Assembly (NCBI RefSeq): GCF_008806595.1
Contig: NZ_VZRB01000004.1
Span: forward strand, 1 to 64,000
Length of the DNA stretch: 64,000 bases
Reading direction: 5' to 3'
From: Streptomyces luteolifulvus
GTDB lineage: Bacteria; Actinomycetota; Actinomycetes; Streptomycetales; Streptomycetaceae
The notes beneath the pieces were generated by a model. The model saw only the letters and a list, made by a program, of their open reading frames with translations. It did no database searches and was not told the origin of the DNA. Within the stretch, counting starts at the first letter, position 1, and each line of letters opens with the position of its first letter. A program made the translations under genes and the position numbers. Below, one piece after another: positions 34,954 through 43,757 of the stretch.

Positions 34954-35763
34954 TCATCCGCGGCCCTGGAGCCGTGCCGCCCGCTCCCTGATCTCCGGCA
35001 GCCGGGCGCTGAGGGCCGCGCCGGGGCAGCTCGTCATATAGCCGTCGTCGTGGCCCGCGAGGGCGGGCAGGACGGCGGCGGTTCCGGCCGCGTACCGGCT
35101 GTGGCTGTTGCTGGAGACCAGGCGCACCGGCGTGCGCGGGTCGATCTCCGCGAGGCCGAGTTTCCAGGCGGCCAGCGCGGCGATCGCGTCGGTCATCGCC
35201 CGCGGCACGGGCACACCGGCCGTGAAGGTGCCGAGGGCGGCGATGCCCGCGCTGCGGTGGTTGAAGCCCTGGGTGTGGGCGCCGGTGACGGGCCGGTCGA
35301 CGCCGCCCGCGCGGCCCTCGTAGACGGTGCCGCAGCGGTCGACGAGGAAGTTGTAGCCGATGTCGTCCCACTGGCGGTAGCCGGTCTGGCCGGCGGCGAT
35401 GTAGCGGATGATGCGCGGCACGTCGGCGCAGTCGTAGTCGTTGGGCGAGTCGGTGTGGTGGATGAAGACCGCGACGACCTTGTCGTCGTAGCGCGGGGGC
35501 GGCCGGGAGCGTGCGTAGTCCGGGGCCGCCCAGACGGACCTGGGCACGATGGGCGGTCTGGCCGCGTGGTGGTGGACGGCGGGACGGGCCACGGCGTCCG
35601 AACGCGCCACCGGCGGGCCGGTACGGTCGATGCCGGTCGCGCAGAGCACCAGCGCGAGAACGGCGGCCGTTCCGGGCAGACAGGCCAGTGGCACGTACGC
35701 GGCGCCGGGTATTCGTACCCGGCGGCGCTTCCGTGCCCCCCGCGCTCTTCGGAAGACACGCAT
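34954..35763 (-). CDS. Secreted or membrane-tethered N-acetylmuramoyl-L-alanine amidase (PGRP/amidase_2 fold)
   Basis: A 269-residue protein with an Arg-rich start and one hydrophobic segment (VPLACLPGTAAVLALVLCAT, about 24-43) that is a signal or anchor. The PGRP-type domain (about 75-265) shows zinc-site features: VAVFIHHTDSPN, NFLVDRCGTVYEGRAGG, HTQGFNHRSAGIA and YMTSCPGAAL with the late Cys. It should cleave or bind peptidoglycan. The ATG at 35763 follows GGAGAG. It is divergent from a MarP-like envelope protease with 200 bases between them, hinting at shared control. Confidence 0.9.
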   Translation of the reverse strand: MRVFRRARGARKRRRVRIPGAAYVPLACLPGTAAVLALVLCATGIDRTGPPVARSDAVARPAVHHHAARPPIVPRSVWAAPDYARSRPPPRYDDKVVAVFIHHTDSPNDYDCADVPRIIRYIAAGQTGYRQWDDIGYNFLVDRCGTVYEGRAGGVDRPVTGAHTQGFNHRSAGIAALGTFTAGVPVPRAMTDAIAALAAWKLGLAEIDPRTPVRLVSSNSHSRYAAGTAAVLPALAGHDDGYMTSCPGAALSARLPEIRERAARLQGRG

Positions 35764-35964
35764 GATCCCACTCTCCGACGGATCCGCCCCGTCCGCGATG
35801 TGGAGTGTGCCACCCGGTGGAACCATCGTCCCGGTCCGCGGCGTTTTCCGGGGTACACGCACGCGTGGCCGGTCCCGGGCGCCACGCGCGCGTGGCTGAT
35901 CACTGGGCCCGTTCCGCGCGTACTACGGGACGACTCCCCCTGGGTCCTAGAGAAAGGCGGCTCC

Positions 35965-37158
35965 GTGGACCTGCTCGACATCCTGCTGCTCCTCGTGGTC
36001 CTGGCCTACGCGGCCTCCGGCTACCGGCGGGGACTGGTGGCCGGCTGTGTCTCGCTGGCCGGCTTCGTGGGCGGTGCGGTCGTCGGTGTGTGGGCCCTGC
36101 CGTGGGTGATGGACCTGGTGGAGCCGGGGACCACGACGGCCACGGTGACGGCGGTGCTGACGGTGCTGGTCCCGGGCGTGGCCGGGCACGAACTGGCGGG
36201 GCGCCTCGCACTGAGGCTGCAGACCGAGCTGGCCCATTCCGGCAGCAGTCCGCTGCGGGTGGCCGACGGGGTGGGCGGGGCCGCGGCGAACGCGGTGGCC
36301 GTGCTGATCGTGGCGTGGGTGGCCGCGAGCGTGCTGGGCGCGTCCTCGTCCCCGGTGGTCACGACGGCGATCCGGGACTCGAAGGTGCTGGGTGCCGTGC
36401 AGGACGCCATGCCGGACACCACGCCCACCTGGTTCTCGCGTGCCACGTCCGCGCTCACCGAGGCGGGCTTCCCGCAGGTCTTCAACCCGTTCGAGAACGA
36501 GTCGACCGCCGAGGTCGCGAAGCCCTCCGGCGACAGCGTCACCGCCCGTGCCACGAACGCCGCCAGGCTCAGCACCGTCAAGATCGAAGGCGTGGCCGGC
36601 AACCAGGGCCGCGAGGGCAGCGGCTTCGTGTACGCGCCGCGGCATGTGATGACCAACGCGCATGTGGTGGCCGGCATCGACGAGCCCGGCGTGCGGATCG
36701 GGGGTGTCGGGCGGTCGTACGAGGCACGGGTGGTGCTCTTCGACCCGGACAAGGACGTGGCCGTGCTGTACGTGCCCGGCCTGCGGGCCCCCGTGCTGCG
36801 CTTCGACGACGGCGCCGCGCGCGGCGACTCGGCGGTGGTGGCCGGCTATCCGCAGGACGGCAATCTGAACCTTCAGGCGGCGACCGTCGCGAACCGGGTC
36901 CGGGCGACGGGCCAGAACATCTACAACGACGCGAACGTCACCCGCGAGATCTACTCGATCCGCTCCACCGTCCGCCCCGGCAACTCCGGCGGCCCCCTGC
37001 TGACCACCGACGGCGAGGTCTACGGCGTCGTCTTCGCCCGCTCCACCTCGGACGACGAGACCGGCTACGTCCTGACGGCGGCCGAGGTCTCCGCCGACGC
37101 CGAGCGCGCGGCGGACGCGACGGCACCGGTGGACACGGGCGACCTGGTCACCTCCTGA
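35965..37158 (+). CDS. MarP-like membrane serine protease (CvpA + trypsin-like)
   Basis: A 397-residue protein with four N-terminal helices of the CvpA/colicin-V type (about 1-140) and an extracytoplasmic chymotrypsin-fold protease (about 190-390). The catalytic residues are visible: His in TNAHVV (about 232), Asp in DPDKDVAVLYV (about 263) and Ser in RPGNSGGPL (about 341). In mycobacteria MarP supports acid resistance by activating a peptidoglycan hydrolase. The GTG start follows GAAAGGCGG. The divergent neighbour encodes a peptidoglycan amidase, which makes a similar partnership plausible. Confidence 0.92.
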   Translation: MDLLDILLLLVVLAYAASGYRRGLVAGCVSLAGFVGGAVVGVWALPWVMDLVEPGTTTATVTAVLTVLVPGVAGHELAGRLALRLQTELAHSGSSPLRVADGVGGAAANAVAVLIVAWVAASVLGASSSPVVTTAIRDSKVLGAVQDAMPDTTPTWFSRATSALTEAGFPQVFNPFENESTAEVAKPSGDSVTARATNAARLSTVKIEGVAGNQGREGSGFVYAPRHVMTNAHVVAGIDEPGVRIGGVGRSYEARVVLFDPDKDVAVLYVPGLRAPVLRFDDGAARGDSAVVAGYPQDGNLNLQAATVANRVRATGQNIYNDANVTREIYSIRSTVRPGNSGGPLLTTDGEVYGVVFARSTSDDETGYVLTAAEVSADAERAADATAPVDTGDLVTS

Positions 37159-37191
37159 GAGCCCGTGACACAGGTTCTGAGCCCGCGCCGT

Positions 37192-37680
37192 TCAGAGGCG
37201 GCGCCCCATGAACACGTCGTCGACGTACGCGCCGTCGAGGAGGAACTCCTCGGGCAGGACGCCCTCCACCACGAAGCCCTCGGACTCGTAGAGCCGGCGA
37301 GCCGGGGTGTTGTGCCCGAGGACGCGCAGGGTGATGCGCCGGGCGCCCTGCCGTGCGGCCTCCGCCACGACGGCGCGCAGCAGGGCCCGTCCGACGCCCG
37401 CGCCGCGCGCCTCCTCGGCGACCGCGAGGCCCTGGATCTGCCGGACATGGGCGTGGCACGCCAGGGGCGTCGGGAAGCCGAGCCGGACATATCCGACGAC
37501 CGTGCCGTCCAGCTCGGCGACGAGATGGTCGCGCGGTCCGAAGCGTTCGCCGAAGAAGGGGGGATACGGCGGCCGTGGACACGGCTGGACGGAGTGCAGC
37601 GTGGACCAGGTGCCCCGGTCGAGACGGCCGAGCGTGTCCTCGTCGTCGGGGGTGGCGTGGCGTATGTGCGGAACCGGCAT
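37192..37680 (-). CDS. GNAT-family N-acetyltransferase
   Basis: A 162-residue acetyl-CoA-dependent acetyltransferase. The acetyl-CoA loop lies in VAEEARGAGVGRALLRAVV (about 88-106) and the C-terminal RLYESEGFVVEG is the usual last strand-helix of the fold. The substrate is not evident. The ATG at 37680 and a GTG three codons upstream at 37689 are both possible; neither has a strong ribosome site. It ends 33 bases from the convergent protease gene. Confidence 0.87.
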   Translation of the reverse strand: MPVPHIRHATPDDEDTLGRLDRGTWSTLHSVQPCPRPPYPPFFGERFGPRDHLVAELDGTVVGYVRLGFPTPLACHAHVRQIQGLAVAEEARGAGVGRALLRAVVAEAARQGARRITLRVLGHNTPARRLYESEGFVVEGVLPEEFLLDGAYVDDVFMGRRL

Positions 37681-37753
37681 GTCGGTCACCCTAGGCCGGA
37701 GGGCGGGCGGGCCCTGACAGCGTTTCAGCGGGTCGGTGCGCAGAATGGGCGGC

Positions 37754-38650
37754 ATGGAACGTTCCCGAATCGCGGTGGCCGGCGCGTCCGGTCTCATCGG
37801 CGGCGCCCTGGTGCGGTCCCTGACCGCGGACGGGCACGAGGTGGTACGTCTGGTGCGCCGGGAGCCCCGGGCCGAGGGCGAGGTCCGGTGGGATCCCGAG
37901 CGGAAGGACGTCGACGCGGCCGGGCTCGCCGGCTGCGACGCCGTGGTCAATCTGGCCGGGGCGGGGGTGGGCGCACGGCCCTGGACGGAGGCGTACAAGG
38001 CGAGGATCCGGGACAGCCGGGTGCTCGGCACGGCGGCCCTCGCCGAGGCCGTGGCGGCCATGGACAGCCCGCCGCGGGTCTTTGTGAACGGCAGCGCGAT
38101 CGGTATCTACGGGGAGACCGGTGACCGGGCCGTGGACGAGGACGCGCCGCCCGGGGAGGGTTTCCTGCCCTCGGTGTGCGTGGAGTGGGAGGGGGCCGCG
38201 GCGCCGGCCCGCGAGGCGGGCGTTCGGACGGTGTTCGTGCGTACCGGGCTGGTGGTGTCCCGCCGGGGCGGGGCGTGGGGACGGCTGTTCCCGCTGTTCA
38301 AGGCGGGGCTCGGCGGGCGGATGGGCGACGGGCGGCAGTACTGGTCGTTCGTCGCGCTGCACGACGAGGTGGCCGCGATCCGCCATCTCATCGACACCGA
38401 CGGTCTGTCCGGTCCCTTCAATGTGACGGCGCCTCACCCGCTGACGAACCGTGAGATCACCGAGGCGATGGGGCGGGTGCTGCACCGGCCGACGGTGTTC
38501 ACGGTGCCCGCGCCGGTGCTGCGGGCCGTGCTCGGCGAGTTCTCCGGGGACGTCCTGGGCAGCCAACGGGTGCTGCCGATGCGCCTGTTGGAGTCGGGGT
38601 TCACCTTCGCCTTCCCGGAGATCGAGGGGGCGATCCGGGCGGCGCTCTGA
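37754..38650 (+). CDS. NAD(P)-dependent epimerase, TIGR01777 / SDR39U1 family
   Basis: A 298-residue extended short-chain-dehydrogenase-like protein with the nucleotide motif AVAGASGLIGGALV near the start, VNLAGAGVGARPW, an active-site-region SAIGIYGETGD and the C-terminal DUF1731-like part (FTVPAPVLRAVLGEFSGDVL). The family (YfcH, SULA, SDR39U1) has no settled function. The ATG at 37754 follows a weak GGGCGG. It is divergent from the GNAT gene and is followed after 166 bases by the FAD oxidoreductase gene. Confidence 0.9.
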   Translation: MERSRIAVAGASGLIGGALVRSLTADGHEVVRLVRREPRAEGEVRWDPERKDVDAAGLAGCDAVVNLAGAGVGARPWTEAYKARIRDSRVLGTAALAEAVAAMDSPPRVFVNGSAIGIYGETGDRAVDEDAPPGEGFLPSVCVEWEGAAAPAREAGVRTVFVRTGLVVSRRGGAWGRLFPLFKAGLGGRMGDGRQYWSFVALHDEVAAIRHLIDTDGLSGPFNVTAPHPLTNREITEAMGRVLHRPTVFTVPAPVLRAVLGEFSGDVLGSQRVLPMRLLESGFTFAFPEIEGAIRAAL

Positions 38651-38816
38651 CAAGCGACCGCTCTGCGAGCGTATGCGACCGCGTGCGACCGTGCTCTGTC
38701 GATGCGCGACCCCCTTTGACCGATCACGGCCCTAACCTCGACCCGAACTCGGGTATTCCCGGAGCCTGTTGGGGGCATCACGTCTCCACCGGCCGCGCAA
38801 CCTCGAGGAGGGGCAC

Positions 38817-40175
38817 GTGCTAGAGCCCGCATATGAGGCGGACGTCGTCATCGTGGGAGCCGGGGTCGCCGGACTGTCGGCGGCACACCGGCTGACCACG
38901 GCAGGAGTGACGACCACAGTGTTGGAGGCCGCCCCTTGTGCGGGCGGCCGTATGTCGACCGAGAAGATCGACGGATTCCGGCTCGACCGGATCGGACAGC
39001 TGCTGTCCACCTCGTATCCCGAACTACGGCTGACACCCGGGCTCGACGCACTCGTCCTGCGCCCCTTCGCGCCCGGTGTCCTGCTGCACGGCGACGGACG
39101 CCACCATCGTGTGGAATTCCCGCCGGCCGCGGGGGGCGCAAGGGGCGCACTCCATACGGTGCGTGCACTGGCAAGTGCCCCCATGAGCGCCCCCCGCGCG
39201 GGGGCGCTGCCCCGGGTCCGTGCGAGTGCCCCGCTGGGTACCGCCGTCGACCAGGCCCGCCTCGGCGCCGCGCTCACCCGGCTCGCGGCCATGCCCGTGG
39301 AACGGCTGCTGTCCCGCCCCGAACTGCCCGCCGCGCAGGCGCTCGCCGCCGGCGGGGTCCCGGCCCGCACCATCGCCGGCTTCCTGCGTCCGCTGCTGGC
39401 CGCTCTGCTGTGCGACCCGGAGCTGCTCACGTCCAGCCGGTGTGCGGACCTCGCGCTGCGCTCGTTCGCGAGCGGGCGGCTGTGTGTGCCGGAGGGCGGT
39501 GCCGAGGTGCTGCCGGAGCTGCTGGCGCAGGCGCTGCCGCCGGGCACCGTACGCACCGGCGTCCGGGTCACCTCCGTCTCCACGAGCTCGGTGACCACCG
39601 CCGAGCACGGCGAGTTCCGCTGCCGCGCCGTGCTCCTCGCGACCGACGCCCGTGCCGCCGCCGGTCTGCTGCCGGGCCTGCGGGTGCCGGACTTCCACCC
39701 GGTGACGGTGGTGCACCACACGACGGACGAGCCGCCCGGCACCGGCGCCGGTCTGCTGCTCGACGCGGACCGCGGCGGCCCGGTCGCGCACACGGCGGTG
39801 GTGAGCGAGGTGGATCCGAGCCGGGCACCCGCGGGCCGCAGCCTCGTCTCCTCGACGGTCCTGGGACCACCGCCGGCCGACGTCGACACCGCCGTGCGCA
39901 TGCACGTGTCCCGCCTGTACGGCACCTCGACGGCGCGCTGGGAGACGCTCGCCGTGCACCACACCGCCGAGGCGGTACCGGCGATGCGGCCACCGCACGA
40001 TCTGCGGCGTCCGGTGCGGCTGATGGCGGGCCTGTACGTATGCGGCGACCACCGAGACACCAGCACGGTCCAGGGAGCACTCCACTCGGCCCACCGAGCG
40101 GCAACAGCACTGCTCACGGACCTGGGCGCGGGCGGCTCGATGCACCGAGCAGAGCGGTTGCGTGCCGCGGCTTGA
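38817..40175 (+). CDS. FAD-dependent oxidoreductase (protoporphyrinogen-oxidase / phytoene-desaturase-like)
   Basis: A 452-residue flavoprotein. The dinucleotide-binding site is VVIVGAGVAGLSAAHRL with the following LEAAPCAGGRMST; the C-terminal FAD contact is LYVCGDHRDTSTVQGAL. The middle part resembles the substrate region of amine-oxidase-fold enzymes such as HemG/HemY or carotenoid desaturases. The exact reaction is unknown; there are no carotenoid or haem genes beside it. GAGGAGGGG precedes the GTG start. Directly after its stop begins a long array of tandem repeats. Confidence 0.88.
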   Translation: MLEPAYEADVVIVGAGVAGLSAAHRLTTAGVTTTVLEAAPCAGGRMSTEKIDGFRLDRIGQLLSTSYPELRLTPGLDALVLRPFAPGVLLHGDGRHHRVEFPPAAGGARGALHTVRALASAPMSAPRAGALPRVRASAPLGTAVDQARLGAALTRLAAMPVERLLSRPELPAAQALAAGGVPARTIAGFLRPLLAALLCDPELLTSSRCADLALRSFASGRLCVPEGGAEVLPELLAQALPPGTVRTGVRVTSVSTSSVTTAEHGEFRCRAVLLATDARAAAGLLPGLRVPDFHPVTVVHHTTDEPPGTGAGLLLDADRGGPVAHTAVVSEVDPSRAPAGRSLVSSTVLGPPPADVDTAVRMHVSRLYGTSTARWETLAVHHTAEAVPAMRPPHDLRRPVRLMAGLYVCGDHRDTSTVQGALHSAHRAATALLTDLGAGGSMHRAERLRAAA

Positions 40176-40184
40176 CCGGGTTCG

Positions 40185-40715
40185 CCTGCGGCGGGTTGGG
40201 CGGATCGGACCGCTTGCGGCGCGGTCGCCTGCGGCGGGCTTGAGCGGGTCGCCCGCGGCGCGCCTGAGCAGATCGCCCGCTGCGGGCCTGAGGGGTCCGC
40301 CCGCGGCGGGGTCGCGCGGTCACCTGCGGCGGGCTTGAGCGGATCACCCGCGGCGCGCCTGAGGGGATCCGCCCGCAGCGGGGTCGCGCAATCACCTGCT
40401 GCGGCTTCAGCGGATCGCCCGCGGCGGGCTCGAGGGGATCCGCCCGCGGCAGGGTCACGCGATCACCTGCGGCGGGCTTGAACGAATCGCCCGCGGCGCG
40501 ATCGAAGGGATCCGCCCGCGGCAGGGTCACGCGATCACCTGCGGCGGGCCTGAACGAATCGCCCGCGGCACGCTTGAGCGGATCACCCGCGGCGCGCCTG
40601 AGGGGATCCGCCCGCAGCGGGGTCGCGCAATCACCTGCTGCGGCTTCAGCGGATCGCCCGCGGCGCGCTTGAGTCGATCGGCTGGAGCCGCTTGAGCGGA
40701 TCGGCTGTGGACGGT
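40185..40715. repeat. Tandem array of about 21 imperfect 23-24-base units
   Basis: Each unit reads roughly CCCGCGGCG, then a variable GCxTGAGxG block, ending in GATC or a close variant. Three unit types recur in order, giving a higher-order period of about 72 bases (for example 40437 to 40509). A 94-base exact duplicate occurs at 40333-40426 and 40572-40665. A few units are one base short, so no protein frame is kept through the whole array. It lies between convergent genes. It is not a CRISPR: there are no unique spacers. Confidence 0.9.
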
Positions 40716-40833
40716 TCGGCACCGCCGGACTCCGCGGCGGCTGAGCGCCGTCGCGGCGGAGATGGGGTGACCGGCGAAGACGGGCCGTCGCAAGCTGACG
40801 GGGCCGTCGCCGCTGCGGGCAGTCGCACCGCCG

Positions 40834-41095
40834 AGGCGGCGCCGTCCCCGAGAGGCGGGACCCCGTCGGCTCCGGGTGAGGCGGCGCCCGGCCCAGAGAG
40901 GCAGCACCCCGCCGACTCCGGGCAGCGCGACCCACCGGCGCGGAGACGGGCCATCGCCGCTGCGGGCAGTCGTGCCGCCGGGGCGGCACCCGGCCCGAAG
41001 AGACAGCACCCCGTCGGCTCCGCATGAGGCGGCACCCGGCCCAGAGAGGCAGCACCCCGTCGGCGCCAGGCAGCGCGATCCGGTCGGGACGCCGT
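40834..41095. repeat. Second tandem array, unit about 45 bases
   Basis: Four related copies of a unit starting GAGGCGGCACCCGGCCC, then AGAGAGGCAGCACCCC and GTCGGCTCCG, begin near 40834, 40878, 40981 and 41027. Between the second and third is an insert containing CGCCGCTGCGGGCAGTCG, which also occurs just before the array at about 40808. The unit is unrelated to the 24-base array next to it. Confidence 0.85.
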
Positions 41096-41106
41096 GGGCG
41101 GGGCAG

Positions 41107-42543
41107 TTAGCCCAGCGCTGCCACCCTGTCCCGATATCCCCGGGCCGGTGCCGCGTCCTTGTACGGCTCCAGTCTGCGTTCGAAGTCCCGGACGTATTCC
41201 AGCGCCCGTACCGACCGCATCTCCGCCGCCTGCGCTGCAGCCTCCGCGGCCAGCTGGCACGCCTGGTCGAGTTCGCCGAGGCCGAGGCGGGCGGAAGCGA
41301 GCACGACCCGGCAGAACAGGCGGCTGCGCGCGTAGGCGGGGGCGCGCAGCTGCAGGGAGCGTTCCGCGTGCTGCGCGGCCGCGCGGAACTGCTGAAGGTC
41401 CCGGTGACTGTGCCCGAACTCGTCGGCGAGCTGCGCCTCGTCGAAGAACCGCGCCCAGTGCGGGACTTCGTCCCCGGGCCGGGCGGCCTCCAGGGCCCGC
41501 TCGGCCCGCGCGAGGGAGGCCGTACAGGCCCGCACCTCGCCGAGCACCCCGTGGCCCCGCGCCTCGGCCGCGTGCAGCAGCGCCTGCACGACGGGCGGTG
41601 CACCGGTCCCGACCCCCTGCTGCGCCACCCGCGCGAGCTGCACGGCCTCCCGCCCGTGCCCGAGGTAGACGGCCTGCCGGCTCATCGTGACGAGGACGTA
41701 CGAGCCGTAGGCCCGGTCCCCGGCGGCCTGCGCGAGCCGCAGCGCCTGCACGAAGTAGCGCTGGGCGAGTCCGTGCGCGGCGATGTCGTACGACGTCCAG
41801 CCCGCGAGCCTCGTCAGGTCCGCGGCCGCCGCGAACAGCCGACGGCCCGTCTGCTCGCCGTAGGTGCCGCGCAGCATCGGCTCGCACTCGTGCTCCAGGT
41901 AGCGCACCAACGCCTGGCGCGCATGGCCACCGCCGTACATGTCGTCGAGGGAGCGGAAGAGGTCGCCGACCGAGCGCAGGGCGGCGATGTCGCCTCCGGT
42001 GACCTTCTGGCCGGGGCCGCGTTCGGCCGCGCCGCGCTGGCGGGGCAGCACCGGGCGGCCCTGCACGGGGACGCGGGCGGGCTGTTCACCGCGGGCCACC
42101 CGGTCGTCGGCCCGTCCGATGAGCCAGTCCCGGCTGGGGACGACGAGCCCCGCCGGGGTGAACGCGATCTTGCGCAGCTCGGCATGGCTGCCGGAGTCCT
42201 TGCGCCACAGTCCGCCGACGATGTCGACGGCCTCCTCCGGTGTCCCGGCGAACTCCAGGCCGGCGTAGACGGGGGCGCAGGCGTCGAGCCCGAGGTCCTG
42301 CGCGGTGAGGCGCCGTCCCAGACGCCGGGTGAAGACCTCGGCGATCAGGGCGGGGGTGGTGCCGCGGGGCTGCTGACCGCGCAGCCACCGGGTGACGGAC
42401 GTCTTGTCGTATCTCAGGTCCAGCCCGTGTTCGAGACCGAGCTGGTCCACCCGTCGGGCGAGACCCGCGTTGGAGAACCCCGCTTCTGCGATGAGCGCGG
42501 CGAGCTGTCGATTGGGAGTGCGCTGCGCGGGTCGTTCCGTCAT
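41107..42543 (-). CDS. Regulatory protein with N-terminal helix-turn-helix and TPR-like repeats
   Basis: A 478-residue protein. The N-terminus (about 8-75) looks like a Cro/C1-type DNA-binding domain (FSNAGLARRVDQLGLEHG, KTSVTRWLRGQQPRG). The rest (about 190-470) is helical, Ala/Leu/Arg-rich with repeated SYVLVTMSRQAVYLGHG-like pairs, as in tetratricopeptide regulators. This architecture is common among Streptomyces developmental regulators such as the NsdA type. The ATG start is supported by homology-like N-terminus. It is divergent from lipB (254 bases) and runs into the repeat arrays at its 3' end. Its targets and ligand are unknown. Confidence 0.85.
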   Translation of the reverse strand: MTERPAQRTPNRQLAALIAEAGFSNAGLARRVDQLGLEHGLDLRYDKTSVTRWLRGQQPRGTTPALIAEVFTRRLGRRLTAQDLGLDACAPVYAGLEFAGTPEEAVDIVGGLWRKDSGSHAELRKIAFTPAGLVVPSRDWLIGRADDRVARGEQPARVPVQGRPVLPRQRGAAERGPGQKVTGGDIAALRSVGDLFRSLDDMYGGGHARQALVRYLEHECEPMLRGTYGEQTGRRLFAAAADLTRLAGWTSYDIAAHGLAQRYFVQALRLAQAAGDRAYGSYVLVTMSRQAVYLGHGREAVQLARVAQQGVGTGAPPVVQALLHAAEARGHGVLGEVRACTASLARAERALEAARPGDEVPHWARFFDEAQLADEFGHSHRDLQQFRAAAQHAERSLQLRAPAYARSRLFCRVVLASARLGLGELDQACQLAAEAAAQAAEMRSVRALEYVRDFERRLEPYKDAAPARGYRDRVAALG

Positions 42544-42743
42544 CTGCGGTGCGGTCTCCTGCCTTTCGGGCCTCACAGAGGCCGATGTGGCCGCTGAGGT
42601 GCCCGGATCGCCTGTGAGCAGCCCTTTTGGCCTCGTGAACGGCGCGAATGTAGCGGAGCGTAAGCAGTCGATCGCACACTTCGACGTTCATTCATCCGAT
42701 CGTGTGAGGATTGCCCGCAGCGCTGACGTCATACGGTCGGACG

Positions 42744-42775
42744 TACAGTGGCGTAGGCACGCTGCGTGCCTTACG
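42744..42775 (+). promoter_or_regulatory. Inverted repeat in the lipB leader
   Basis: CGTAGGCACGC (42752-42762) and GCGTGCCTTACG (42764-42775) form an almost perfect inverted repeat around one T, with a one-base bulge. TACAGT (42744-42749) just upstream could be a -10, placing the repeat at the start of the message. It could be an operator or a small hairpin; the lipB ribosome site follows about ten bases later. Confidence 0.45.
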
Positions 42776-42797
42776 AGCTTCCGAGGAGGCGCTTGCT

Positions 42798-43625
42798 GTG
42801 AGTGGGTTGCGGTTCGTCCGTATGGGCTTCGGTGCCGAGGCCGTCGAGTACCAGGAGGCGTGGGACGAGCAGCGCCGTGTGCACGCGGCGCGCTTCACGG
42901 ACGAGATCCCCGACACCGTGCTGCTCCTCGAGCACCCTCCGGTCTACACGGCGGGCCGGCGCACCGCCGAGAACGAGCGGCCGCTCGACGGCACCCCGGT
43001 GATCGACGTGGACCGCGGCGGCAAGATCACCTGGCACGGCCCGGGCCAGCTGGTGGGCTACCCGATCCAGAAGCTGCCGCGCCCGGTGGACGTGGTGGCC
43101 CACGTACGGCGCCTCGAAGAGGCCCTGATCCTCACTTGCGCGGAGTTCGGCCTGGAGACGACCAGGGTCGAGGGCCGCAGCGGGGTGTGGGTCCTCGGCG
43201 ACGCCAAGGCCCTCACGGAGCAGCGCCCCTCGCTCGGCGGCCTGTCGCTGGACTTCGACCCCCGTCTGCACGACGAGGAGTTCGACCCGCGCCTGAACGG
43301 CCCCGAGTACGCCCCGTCCAACGCCGGCCAGCGCCGCGAGGACCGCAAGATCGCTGCGATCGGCATCCGGGTCGCCAAGGGCGTCACGATGCACGGCTTC
43401 GCACTGAACGTGAACCCGGACAACAAGTGGTTCGACAGGATCATCCCGTGCGGCATCCGGGACGCGGGCGTCGCCTCCCTCGCGAACGAGCTCGGCCGGG
43501 ACGTGACGATCGACGAGGTGCTGCCGGTGGCCGAACGGCACCTGAGGGACGTACTCGAGAATGCGGACCTGAAGCCGCGCGAGATCGACAGGACGCCGGC
43601 GACCGTCAGCCCGTCCGGCGCTTGA
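42798..43625 (+). CDS. lipB: Octanoyltransferase
   Basis: Transfers octanoate from acyl carrier protein to lipoyl domains, the first step of lipoate synthesis. The 275-residue protein shows [14 protein letters not shown], the [17 protein letters not shown] signature and KIAAIGIRV with the conserved lysine. It has C in the PCGIRDAGV motif as catalytic cysteine. GAGGAGG sits eight bases before the GTG. The C-terminal extension beyond GVASLANEL is longer than in E. coli. lipA follows 132 bases later. Targets include the E2 protein encoded at 26.6 kb. Confidence 0.96.
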   Translation: MSGLRFVRMGFGAEAVEYQEAWDEQRRVHAARFTDEIPDTVLLLEHPPVYTAGRRTAENERPLDGTPVIDVDRGGKITWHGPGQLVGYPIQKLPRPVDVVAHVRRLEEALILTCAEFGLETTRVEGRSGVWVLGDAKALTEQRPSLGGLSLDFDPRLHDEEFDPRLNGPEYAPSNAGQRREDRKIAAIGIRVAKGVTMHGFALNVNPDNKWFDRIIPCGIRDAGVASLANELGRDVTIDEVLPVAERHLRDVLENADLKPREIDRTPATVSPSGA

Positions 43626-43757
43626 GACGAGGCTCGTTCAGGGCCGAAGCGGGGGTTAGGGACGGCAGCCCCCGGGGGGCCGGCACCGACGCCGATCCAC
43701 CGAATCAACGGGCGTACCCTGGGGAACGCCGAAGAATCAAACGCTAGGGAGCCGGTC

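Noticed and set aside
40114..41055. Minus-strand frame through the 24-base array encoding eight-residue repeats
   Set aside because: Units of 23 bases shift the frame, no ribosome site or conserved start is present, and composition is biased; treated as repeat DNA rather than a gene.
40185..41095. Possible CRISPR array
   Set aside because: Repeats are contiguous with no unique spacers and no cas genes are nearby.
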